Of a stretch of 21,163 nucleotides of DNA, positions 14,238-21,163 are shown one piece after another. The translations under genes were made by a program, and so were the position numbers. This stretch comes from Cryomorphaceae bacterium. GTDB taxonomy: Bacteria; Bacteroidota; Bacteroidia; Flavobacteriales; Schleiferiaceae. Below the pieces are notes generated by a model. The model did no database searches. It saw nothing but the letters and a program-made list of their open reading frames with translations, and was not told the DNA's origin. The DNA lies in the NCBI GenBank assembly GCA_022565745.1, contig JAIUMB010000018.1, positions 1 through 21,163 of the forward strand, given 5' to 3'. Every line of letters starts with the position of its first letter. The stretch's first letter is position 1.

Positions 14238-16370
14238 TTGTTGAAACGCCTAACCATTCGGGTAATTGTTCCAACAGCGCTACTTTTAGCGGTGGTCTTT
14301 TTCATTGCCTTTATCATCTATCCCGTAAGGTCTCAATTGCCCGACACCAAAACACTTGTTCTTCCTAAAACAGCTAATGCTTCGATCATTTTAGATCGTT
14401 ATGGAGAGCGCTTTGGAAGGGCCTTTGCGGTCAACCGTGAAGTAGCTCATGATTTGCCAGAGATTTTACTTCAAATACTCGTGGCTACTGAAGACAAGCG
14501 CTTTTACGAGCACAAAGGCGTTGATCTTCGCTCTTTGTTTAGGGCTTTCATAGGAGTAATTACCGGAAAACCTATGGGCGGGGGAAGTACCATTACCCAG
14601 CAACTGGCAAAAAACAGTTTTGGCCGAAACAAAGATGAAATGTTTTCTATGGCCCGTTCAAAATACAGAGAATGGGTATTGTCGAGAAAAATAGAACGCA
14701 CGTATGAGAAAAATGAGATTCTTGACATCTACTTAAACACCGTCCCATTTGGCGACAACATCTACGGGGTCGCAACCGCTTCAGAACACTATTTTGGAGC
14801 AACCGTAGACCAACTAGACATTCATCAATACGCTTTATTGGTGGGCATGCTTAAAGGCAACAGTCTTTACCACCCTAGACGACAGAGCGAAAAAGCTCTG
14901 GAAAGAAGAAACACAGTCATCAATTTAATGGTTTCTAACAAGGTCATTACACCTGATGAAGGCGAAAACTGGAAACAAAAACCCCTTGATGTATTGCCTA
15001 AATCGCTGGATCCCTTCCCCGCTAACGGATACGCCATTTCAAAGATTATTGATGAAGCCAAATCATTATTGAACGATACCTTAGACATTTATCGCGATGG
15101 ACTAACCATTGTTTCCACTATTGATGGACATCTTCATAGCGCTTACCAAGATAGGTTTGTCAACCATTTAAATGCGCTGCAACAAAACCTCCCTACACGC
15201 GAGGCCACCCCTTCTCTACAGCATAAAATAACTGAAGAAGTAAGAAAAAAAGAGCCATACAATGCCATGAGTGCAAAAGCCTTTCAGCAAAAGCTCAAAG
15301 AAAGTAAAGATCGTGTGGTTTTAAATCATTTAGATCAAGAGATATCCATCACTGGCACGCCTTTAGATTCCGCATTGTTCAGTTACCGTCTCTTAAAAGC
15401 AGGCAGCATAGCCTTTGATGCAGAAAGTGGAGAGATACTTATCTATTTGGGAGGGCACCAAGCGAGAACACACCCTTACGATCACGTGCAGTCTAAGCGA
15501 CAAGTGGCCTCTACTTTTAAGCCCATTGTTGCATTAGCAGCACTGTATGCAGGCATTTCCCCTTGCGATTACTATCCAAATTACTTAGACGACGAACTGC
15601 TTCATTCAGAGTGGCATCCTCGAAATGCCGACCAAAGTGATAGTGGTTACTACAGTTTACAAGGTGCGTTGATTCACTCTATGAATATCCCAATTGTCAA
15701 CTTAAGTCATGAAATCGGACTCACGCCAATTATTGAGATGGCCAAAAAACTGGGATGGACAGCGACACTACCTGCTCATCCGTCTATTGTTTTAGGGAGC
15801 GCTGAAAACAGCCTTTGGGAAATGACGACGATTTACGGACGTTTGCAAAACGAACATTTACCGCCGCCACATTTTGTGAAAGCGATCATTCACAGCAATG
15901 GCGACACCTTGTATCAAAGAAGGTACTCGCATCATTTAGGACATTCAGATACGCTAATCGACGTGCTCAAACGAATGCTATACGGGGTTACCCAACGCGG
16001 TACAAGCGCATCACTGCCAAATGACTGGATGGCGAAAACAGGAACCAGCAACAATGGAAGTGATGCCTGGGTTATTGCCATTAACGAACACTATGTTTTT
16101 GGAAGCTGGGTGGGAGGTTCTGATGCCCAAGTAGTGAGAGGCGGCAGTTCAGCACGATGGGCATTGCCCCTTGCCGCATCCTTTACAAAAGCTACCGGCA
16201 AATATGGGGAAATGATGATACCCTATGACTGTGAAGACTTTATCATCGAACTACCAGAAGAGAAAAAAGGATTTTTTGATTTTCTAAAGCGCAAAGACAA
16301 GAAAAAGAGAAAGCCTAAAGACAAAAAAGAGCGCAAAAATATTTTTAAGCGTTTGTTTGGAAAGGATTGA
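14238..16370 (+). CDS. class A penicillin-binding protein (bifunctional transglycosylase/transpeptidase)
   Basis: 710-residue PBP1-type enzyme that polymerises glycan strands and cross-links them in the periplasm. One membrane anchor spans about 8-30. The GT51 domain shows E85 in ATEDKRFYEHKGVD, GGSTITQQLAKN (114-125), RKIERTYEKNEILDIYLN and GMLKGNSLYHPRR. The transpeptidase domain shows the SxxK tetrad S425-T-F-K428, SxN S481-M-N483 and KTG 600-602 in AKTGTSNNGS. The C-terminal 35 residues are a Lys-rich tail (KRKDKKKRKPKDKKERK). Only TTG codons are available: 14238, or the adjacent 14241; neither has a strong ribosome site. The preceding gene ends 3 bp upstream, implying coupling. PBP1A and PBP1C labels cannot be separated from the sequence alone, so no symbol is given. 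Confidence 0.94.
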   Translation: MLKRLTIRVIVPTALLLAVVFFIAFIIYPVRSQLPDTKTLVLPKTANASIILDRYGERFGRAFAVNREVAHDLPEILLQILVATEDKRFYEHKGVDLRSLFRAFIGVITGKPMGGGSTITQQLAKNSFGRNKDEMFSMARSKYREWVLSRKIERTYEKNEILDIYLNTVPFGDNIYGVATASEHYFGATVDQLDIHQYALLVGMLKGNSLYHPRRQSEKALERRNTVINLMVSNKVITPDEGENWKQKPLDVLPKSLDPFPANGYAISKIIDEAKSLLNDTLDIYRDGLTIVSTIDGHLHSAYQDRFVNHLNALQQNLPTREATPSLQHKITEEVRKKEPYNAMSAKAFQQKLKESKDRVVLNHLDQEISITGTPLDSALFSYRLLKAGSIAFDAESGEILIYLGGHQARTHPYDHVQSKRQVASTFKPIVALAALYAGISPCDYYPNYLDDELLHSEWHPRNADQSDSGYYSLQGALIHSMNIPIVNLSHEIGLTPIIEMAKKLGWTATLPAHPSIVLGSAENSLWEMTTIYGRLQNEHLPPPHFVKAIIHSNGDTLYQRRYSHHLGHSDTLIDVLKRMLYGVTQRGTSASLPNDWMAKTGTSNNGSDAWVIAINEHYVFGSWVGGSDAQVVRGGSSARWALPLAASFTKATGKYGEMMIPYDCEDFIIELPEEKKGFFDFLKRKDKKKRKPKDKKERKNIFKRLFGKD

Positions 16371-16389
16371 CAAATACCTTTTTTCTTTG
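16352..16389 (+). promoter_or_regulatory. weak candidate promoter for rel
   Basis: TTTG at 16356-16359 (a second copy at 16352-16355) and TTTCTTTG at 16382-16389, 22 bp apart, resemble the Bacteroidota promoter with one mismatch in the -7 box (T for A at position 2). A start near 16395 would give a leader of about 48 bases. The 72-bp gap before rel makes a separate promoter plausible but not certain. Confidence 0.35.
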
Positions 16390-16442
16390 TACTTTCACTT
16401 TTGGTATTGATCCAGAATATTGATTAGAGAGCACCTACTTAT

Positions 16443-18680
16443 ATGAGCAAAGACACCAATAACTTGACACCATCAATAGACGAAGCTGAAGAGAAAAAGC
16501 TCATCCTCAACCGTTATAGAGCTCTATTGCGGTCATCTACGCGCAACCTTACTGATGAGGACAAAAAAATGATTCGCAGCGCATTTGATTTAGCGATGGA
16601 CGCTCATAAAGACGTGCGCAGAAAATCTGGCGAACCTTACATACTTCACCCCATTGAAGTGGCCATCATTGTGAGCAAGGAAATTGGCTTGGGTAAAACA
16701 TCCATCATTGCTGCCCTCATGCACGATGTGGTAGAAGACAGTGATTATACCTTAGAAGACATCCAAAGAATGTTTGGCAGTGAAATCGCCAAAATCATTG
16801 ATGGATTGACCAAAATATCTGGAATTTTTGACAAGGACATTTCTGTACAAGCGGAGAATTTTCGCAAAATGCTTCTCACCATTTCAGATGATGTACGGGT
16901 TATTCTTATCAAGCTCGCCGATCGTTTGCACAATATGCGAACCATGGAGTCTATGCAGGACTATAAGCAGCGGAAAATCGCCTCAGAAACCCTGTTTTTA
17001 TATGCCCCACTCGCCCACAGGTTTGGACTTCACAACATCAAAAATGAACTTGAAGATCTTTCCTTAAAATATACGGAACCAGAAGTTTATAACGATATTG
17101 AGCAGCGACTTATTGAAGAGAGAAGTGATCGTACACGGTATTTAAAAACCTTTTCCTCAAGAATTAGAGAACGACTAAACAAGGAAGATTTAAACTTCAG
17201 CATAAAAGAGCGCTCCAAATCGGTGTATTCCATCAGAAAAAAAATGTTGGAGCAAAAAATTTCTTTTGACGAAGTGTATGACAAGTTTGCAATCAGGGTA
17301 ATCGTTGATAGTCCACCAGAAACTGAAAAAGCCGATTGCTGGCGGGTTTACTCCATTATTACGAATATCTATCAACCCAACCCCAAGCGGCTAAGAGATT
17401 GGATTACATCTCCTAAATCCAACGGCTACGAGTCATTGCATATCACTGTAATGGGGCCAGAAGGACATTGGGTTGAAGTGCAAATCCGTTCTTTGCGCAT
17501 GGACGAAATCGCAGAAAAAGGATATGCCGCACATTGGAAATATAAGGATGAAGATGGTTACAACGACCAATTCTTAGAAGAATGGTTGGTTAAAGTGAGG
17601 GAGTTGTTAGAAATGAAATCAACAACGTCGGCTGTGGAGTTTGTGGATAGCTTTAAACTCAACCTTTTCTCTGATGAAATTTTCGTGTTTACACCCGAAG
17701 GTGAGTTACGTCGTTTGCCTACGGGCGCCTTTCCGCTCGATTTCGCCTATGACATTCACACCGATATAGGAAATAAGACACTGGGTGCTAAAGTGAATGG
17801 CAAACTTGTGGCTCTAAATTACAAGCTTAGAAGTGGTGATCAAGTTGAAATTTTAACATCAAATGCACAAACGCCAAAAGAAGAATGGTTGCCTTATACC
17901 GTGACTGCCCGTGCGCGAAACAATATTAAACAATTGCTCAGGGGTCAGCGAAAAAAGCGAATTGAAGACGGGGAAAGAATTTTACAGAGAAAGTTGAACT
18001 TTGTAAAAGTAAAGCCCACCCCCAAACTCATCAATGAAATGGTTAGGCATTTTGGATTGAAAAACCAAGATCAGCTTCACGAAAAAATAGGAAAAGGAGT
18101 CATTGATAATAAACATATAAAAGGGTTTTTACAAGAGCAAAACCAAGGCTTTATGAGTTATTTACGCACCAAGTTGCGTAGAGGAAAGAAACCAAAAGGC
18201 TTGGTTGAGGATGGTGAAAAAAATGAACTAACCATTCTCTTTGGACCAAACAATGACAGCTTGGATCACAAGCTGGCTCAATGTTGCACCCCCATTCCAG
18301 GAGATGCTATTTTCGGATATCGTTCTTCAGCAGGTATACTTACTGTTCATCGAACCGACTGTCCAAATGCATTGGCGCTACAGTCTAAACATGCCAACAG
18401 AATCATCCAAGCCGAATGGATGCTGGAGAAAATGGTCGACAACACTGCCATTCTCATTCTCAAAGGCATTGATACAGTTGGCTTGGTGAATAAAGTTACG
18501 CAAATCATTTCAAATGACCTCAATGTCAATATCAAGTCCATCAACATATCCGGAGGCGCTGGGGTGTTTGAAGGCATTATTACCGTTATCGTTGAGGATA
18601 AAATTCACTTGGATAAAGTTATGGGACAACTCAAGCGAGTAGAAGGCGTAACAACCGTTGAGCGACGGTTTAAAAAATAG
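16443..18680 (+). CDS. rel: bifunctional (p)ppGpp synthetase/hydrolase (RelA/SpoT homologue)
   Basis: 745-residue long RSH enzyme, the stringent-response regulator that makes and degrades (p)ppGpp. The hydrolase HD domain is intact: H69 (ILHPIEVA), H94-D95 and ED at 98-99 (LMHDVVEDS), D160 and N164 (LADRLHNMRT). The synthetase domain follows with KERSKSVYSIRKK, FAIRVIVDS and SPKSNGYESLHITV leading to the catalytic EVQIRS. Then come a TGS domain (EIFVFTPEGELRRLPTGAFP), the helical region, a Cys-containing insert (LAQCCTPIPGD, HRTDCPN) and a C-terminal ACT domain (ILILKGIDTVGLVNKV). Full length for the family. The intact HD motif implies hydrolase function, as in Rel/SpoT rather than RelA. The SUI1 gene follows after 4 bp. 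Confidence 0.96.
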   Translation: MSKDTNNLTPSIDEAEEKKLILNRYRALLRSSTRNLTDEDKKMIRSAFDLAMDAHKDVRRKSGEPYILHPIEVAIIVSKEIGLGKTSIIAALMHDVVEDSDYTLEDIQRMFGSEIAKIIDGLTKISGIFDKDISVQAENFRKMLLTISDDVRVILIKLADRLHNMRTMESMQDYKQRKIASETLFLYAPLAHRFGLHNIKNELEDLSLKYTEPEVYNDIEQRLIEERSDRTRYLKTFSSRIRERLNKEDLNFSIKERSKSVYSIRKKMLEQKISFDEVYDKFAIRVIVDSPPETEKADCWRVYSIITNIYQPNPKRLRDWITSPKSNGYESLHITVMGPEGHWVEVQIRSLRMDEIAEKGYAAHWKYKDEDGYNDQFLEEWLVKVRELLEMKSTTSAVEFVDSFKLNLFSDEIFVFTPEGELRRLPTGAFPLDFAYDIHTDIGNKTLGAKVNGKLVALNYKLRSGDQVEILTSNAQTPKEEWLPYTVTARARNNIKQLLRGQRKKRIEDGERILQRKLNFVKVKPTPKLINEMVRHFGLKNQDQLHEKIGKGVIDNKHIKGFLQEQNQGFMSYLRTKLRRGKKPKGLVEDGEKNELTILFGPNNDSLDHKLAQCCTPIPGDAIFGYRSSAGILTVHRTDCPNALALQSKHANRIIQAEWMLEKMVDNTAILILKGIDTVGLVNKVTQIISNDLNVNIKSINISGGAGVFEGIITVIVEDKIHLDKVMGQLKRVEGVTTVERRFKK

Positions 18681-18684
18681 ATGC

Positions 18685-19050
18685 ATGGCAAAAAAATCAA
18701 AAAAACACCAATCTAAAAGTGAAGAAGGTGGTATTGTATACAGCACAAACCCTGGCTGGAACCCATTTGAAGCATTAAGCAATCTTATAGACGATACGGC
18801 AGATGATGAAGGGAATGAGGTGCTGACACTTCACTTTGAGAAAAAAGGGCGTAATGGCAAGCCCGTAACACTTGTAAAAAATTGGGCGTCTGAAGCATCT
18901 TTAAAAGAAACAGGAAAAGCCATGCAACAGCATTGCGGTGTGGGTGGCAGTATAAAAAATGGGGTGCTGTTATTACAAGGCGATCAGCGGGAAAAAATCG
19001 AAGCCTTTGCTTCTGCCAACAAACTCAAAACCAAACGAGTAGGCGCATAA
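18685..19050 (+). CDS. SUI1/eIF1-like translation factor (YciH family)
   Basis: 121-residue basic protein. The C-terminal 85 residues form an SUI1 fold: GKPVTLVKNW strand, an amphipathic helix ASLKETGKAMQQHCGVGGSIKNGV with the conserved CGxGGSxK signature, and the terminal QGDQREKIEAF helix. Bacterial YciH relatives affect start-codon fidelity in 30S initiation; the physiological role in Bacteroidota is uncertain. The N-terminus MAKKSKKHQSKSEEGG is charged and probably disordered. An in-frame ATG at 18658 would overlap rel by 23 bases; ATG 18685, 4 bp after the rel stop, gives the standard family N-terminus and is chosen. The stop TAA is followed by an A-run and a hairpin that also serves the opposite tRNA. 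Confidence 0.9.
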   Translation: MAKKSKKHQSKSEEGGIVYSTNPGWNPFEALSNLIDDTADDEGNEVLTLHFEKKGRNGKPVTLVKNWASEASLKETGKAMQQHCGVGGSIKNGVLLLQGDQREKIEAFASANKLKTKRVGA

Positions 19051-19079
19051 AAAAAGCCAATCCGATTTGGATTGGCTTT
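19049..19079 (-). terminator. intrinsic terminator of tRNA-His, possibly bidirectional
   Basis: AAAGCCAATCC (19053-19063) and GGATTGGCTTT (19069-19079) form a perfect 11-bp stem around a 5-base loop. On the reverse strand seven T follow (19055 to 19049), the classic layout for rho-independent termination of the tRNA one base upstream. On the plus strand only three T end the stem, so termination of SUI1 is weaker. The A-run overlaps the SUI1 stop codon. Confidence 0.85.
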
Positions 19080-19080
19080 G

Positions 19081-19154
19081 GGTGGAAGACCGGGTTCGAA
19101 CCGGCGACCTCTTGAACCACAATCAAGCGCTCTAACCAGCTGAGCTACAACCAC
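19081..19154 (-). tRNA. tRNA-His (GTG anticodon), acceptor stem with tandem U-U mismatch
   Basis: The reverse strand folds as a cloverleaf: acceptor 5' arm GTGGTTG, D-stem GCTC/GAGC, anticodon stem CTTGA/TCAAG with loop TTGTGGT and anticodon GTG (36-34 on the tRNA), variable AGGTC, T-stem GCCGG/CCGGT with TTCGAAC. G-1 is supplied at 19155, as expected for tRNA-His, and faces C73. The 3' acceptor arm is CTTCCAC, so pairs 5:68 and 6:67 are U-U while the other five pairs are sound. The genome does not encode the CCA. All other stems are perfect, so the gene is probably functional in most respects. Confidence 0.9.
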
Positions 19155-19168
19155 CGTTTAAAGTGGTG

Positions 19169-19199
19169 CAAAAATACTGCAAGAATTCATTTAAGCAAA
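19169..19199 (-). promoter_or_regulatory. promoter of tRNA-His
   Basis: On the reverse strand TTTG (19199-19196) and TATTTTTG followed by C (19176-19169) lie exactly 19 bp apart, a complete match to the Bacteroidota consensus. The -7 box ends 14 bases before G-1 of the tRNA, leaving a short leader. Confidence 0.8.
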
Positions 19200-19370
19200 C
19201 CTGTTCTAAAAAAAAGTTTCATCTTTTTTAGCCTAATAAAACCAGGGTTTAGACACGTATTTTGATTTAAAAATTCGCAGAATAAATTAAACGTACCTTA
19301 AAATAATATGAATACTTATAAGTGAATCTGTAATTGTTATTTTTACCAAATTGAATAGCCATTCCTTAAG

Positions 19371-21163
19371 ATGAAGAAAACATCATTGCTTTTGCTGTTG
19401 TTTCTTTCAACGTTATCGTTGATCGGGCAAAACTATTGTACCCCATCGATTCAATGTGAATGGGAAACGCAATTGGTGAGATTTAATTCATTTGGGGGAA
19501 TACAAGACATTCAATTTTCCGGCGGGAACTGTACAACCGGAGGATTTTCATATGAAACGTCAGACACCATCGTAGTTAAACGTGGTACGGAAGTTAGTTT
19601 CCTAGCAGGCGGCACTGGGGTAACGCCTTTTTCAATTTTTTCTTGGATAGATTTTGATAAAAATGGCAGTTATCAAGAACCAGGTGAATTCGTTTACAAT
19701 CAATTAAGCGAACTGGTAAAATACGGTACAGTTGCCCATGCATATAAAGTAGATATTCCATCAAATGCGCCATTAGGAGTAACCAGAATGCGTGTGCTAT
19801 TGCATCAAAACCTCAACCAATTTGGTAATTATCTCAATAACCCTCCTGGGTCTTGTACGTATCCACACGGTCAAAATGGCAATGGTCAAACCAGAGATTT
19901 TGTCATTAAAATTGTCGATACCCTTGCCTGTATTCAAAACCCAAATACGGCCAATATTAGGGTTACGGAACACTATAAGTGCTCTGGTGAACCTGTAGTT
20001 TTATACAGTCGGACGGGTATAAATCCCGGCGCAACCTACCAATGGCTATCATCACCTACGAGTGCAGGCCCCTTTACGCCAGACTCTGGCGCAACAAGAC
20101 CTGTGCATACCGTTATCGCTACGACCGACACCTATTACAGACTGCAAATCAATTGCGGATCACAAAGCTATACAACCCCCACTTTCCACCTAATCGTTCG
20201 GGATGAACCGTTAAGCGGCACCTACACCATCAATCGATTAACGGGCGAAACCAACCGAAATTTTAGAAGTTTACACAAATTTGTAAAAGTGCTAAGCTGT
20301 GCTGGTGTGGGCGGACCAATAACTGTAAACGTGACCAATAACAGCGGTCCTTACCGAGGAGACGTACGGTTTGTCAATGTTTCAAACCCTAGCAACCACG
20401 CAGTTGTTATCAATGGAAACGGACAAACCTTCCGACCTTTTAGAGGTGTAAATAGAGAAATCTTGATGGGTGGATTTATACTATTCGCAAAAGCACTAGA
20501 TATTTTAAATACCCATCACTTGACGTTTAACGATGTCGTTTTTGAAGTACCCGATATCAATTCTACAAATACAGTGAATATTGAAAATGGGTCGTCTAAC
20601 ATAACTTTCAATGAGTCGACATTTATCAATGAATTAAACTTGGCCGAAGTATTTAACCTGGCGCTATGCTCCGATGTGGTCATTCAAAATTGTTCCATTA
20701 TTGGAGGATGGAGAGGAGTCAATAGCAACATCAATCAACAAACAAGTGATGTTTATATACATGGCTGTCATTTTACCAACCAAAGAAGCTATAACATTAG
20801 AACCATTGACATTAGCAATCTCAAGGTTGAAAAATCTAGTTTTACCCGAACAACCCCCCTTGAAAATGTGGATTTTAACGCCCTGTTTTTTAGAGGCAAC
20901 AAATTGAATGTCAATGAGAATGTGTTTTATGAATTGGCCCCCATCAACTTCAATCGACTTTTAACCATCATCTCCTTAGATGCGCAAGGCAATGATTCCA
21001 TTGCAATCACCAATAACCTTATCTACGGGAATCACAACCGAGGAAACCACATTGTTTTTGACTTAAAAACAGACCCTGCCGTAGCTCCACCATTCCTTTT
21101 AGCACACAATACCATTTATTACAATAGAACCGGTGGAGAAAAATCACTGAAGTGGTGGCGAGG
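19371..21163 (+). CDS. large secreted protein with GEVED, Ig-like and right-handed beta-helix regions, 3' end outside window
   Basis: The frame is open from ATG 19371 to the window edge (597 codons plus two bases); it continues outside. Residues 1-20 are a Sec signal peptide (Lys-Lys, then a Leu/Phe-rich core, ending LIGQ). About 20-180 carry the GEVED-type pattern FSWIDFDKNGSYQEPGEF and the IPSNAPLGVTRMRVLL phrase. About 190-280 look Ig-like (Cys-SGEPVVLYSR, YQWLSSPTSAG, TDTYYRLQINCG). From about 285 onward there are irregular 22-30-residue repeats with Asn, Gly and beta-branched residues (VVIQNCSIIGG, VYIHGCHFTNQ, LKVEKSSFTR, LNVNENVFYEL), typical of a right-handed parallel beta-helix. Such proteins in Flavobacteriales are type IX cargo with a C-terminal sorting domain, which is not visible here. 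Probable surface or secreted adhesin/polysaccharide-interacting protein; substrate unknown. Confidence 0.85.
   Translation, partial: MKKTSLLLLLFLSTLSLIGQNYCTPSIQCEWETQLVRFNSFGGIQDIQFSGGNCTTGGFSYETSDTIVVKRGTEVSFLAGGTGVTPFSIFSWIDFDKNGSYQEPGEFVYNQLSELVKYGTVAHAYKVDIPSNAPLGVTRMRVLLHQNLNQFGNYLNNPPGSCTYPHGQNGNGQTRDFVIKIVDTLACIQNPNTANIRVTEHYKCSGEPVVLYSRTGINPGATYQWLSSPTSAGPFTPDSGATRPVHTVIATTDTYYRLQINCGSQSYTTPTFHLIVRDEPLSGTYTINRLTGETNRNFRSLHKFVKVLSCAGVGGPITVNVTNNSGPYRGDVRFVNVSNPSNHAVVINGNGQTFRPFRGVNREILMGGFILFAKALDILNTHHLTFNDVVFEVPDINSTNTVNIENGSSNITFNESTFINELNLAEVFNLALCSDVVIQNCSIIGGWRGVNSNINQQTSDVYIHGCHFTNQRSYNIRTIDISNLKVEKSSFTRTTPLENVDFNALFFRGNKLNVNENVFYELAPINFNRLLTIISLDAQGNDSIAITNNLIYGNHNRGNHIVFDLKTDPAVAPPFLLAHNTIYYNRTGGEKSLKWWR

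Noticed and set aside
18658..18684. Longer SUI1 start inside rel
   Set aside because: The added residues are rel coding sequence in another frame, and the ATG at 18685 gives a family-like N-terminus 4 bp after rel.
19081..19155. tRNA-His as an inactive pseudogene
   Set aside because: Promoter, terminator, G-1, anticodon arm and T arm are all intact; only two acceptor pairs are off, so a functional gene is more likely.
19792..20907. Short plus-strand frames at 19792-19998 and 20674-20907
   Set aside because: Both are shadow frames inside the open beta-helix gene.

Overview
The window looks like a chromosomal segment of a Bacteroidota bacterium, most likely order Flavobacteriales (a Crocinitomicaceae or Cryomorphaceae-like lineage is a guess). 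The reasons are: several intergenic regions carry the Bacteroidota sigma-factor promoter pattern (TTTG, about 19-21 bp, TAnnTTTG); a DUF4290 gene sits next to murA; there is a PafA-type lipoprotein phosphatase; and both window edges carry secreted proteins of the lamin-tail/GEVED/beta-helix style common in gliding Bacteroidota. Shine-Dalgarno sites are not evident, and several frames can only be started sensibly by combining promoter position with family N-termini. Coding density is very high and the content is mostly core genome. No insertion sequence, phage, CRISPR array or classical defence system was found.

Layout. 1-226 (-): 5' end of a secreted protein. 402-4739 (+): apparent operon of a UvrD/PcrA helicase, a DUF4290 protein and MurA. 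4740-5030: the most unusual non-coding piece, with two different hexanucleotide arrays flanking an imperfect palindrome between convergent murA and pdxJ. 5028-6985 (-): a membrane metallophosphoesterase followed by PdxJ, with one-base stop/start overlap. 7132-8463 (+): orphan membrane histidine kinase whose 3' end overlaps the convergent pafA gene. 8450-13688 (-): trmH, a META-domain lipoprotein, a TraB/GumN protein, an isopenicillin-N-synthase-like dioxygenase and pafA, all in one direction. 13719-16370 (+): a small membrane/TPR-like protein and a class A penicillin-binding protein. 16443-19050 (+): a bifunctional Rel (p)ppGpp enzyme and an SUI1-type translation factor. 19081-19154 (-): tRNA-His with its own promoter and terminator. 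19371 to the end (+): N-terminal 597 residues of a large secreted GEVED/beta-helix protein.

How they fit together. The window carries peptidoglycan genes (murA, class A PBP), genome maintenance (UvrD/PcrA), vitamin B6 synthesis (pdxJ), tRNA modification (trmH), the stringent response (rel) and extracytoplasmic phosphate release (pafA). MurA carries Asp in place of the fosfomycin-reactive Cys, so intrinsic fosfomycin resistance is predicted. The items most worth a second look are the dual hexamer arrays with a central hairpin at the murA/pdxJ junction, the tandem U-U mismatch in the tRNA-His acceptor stem, and the face-to-face overlapping promoters between trmH and the TPR/PBP operon.
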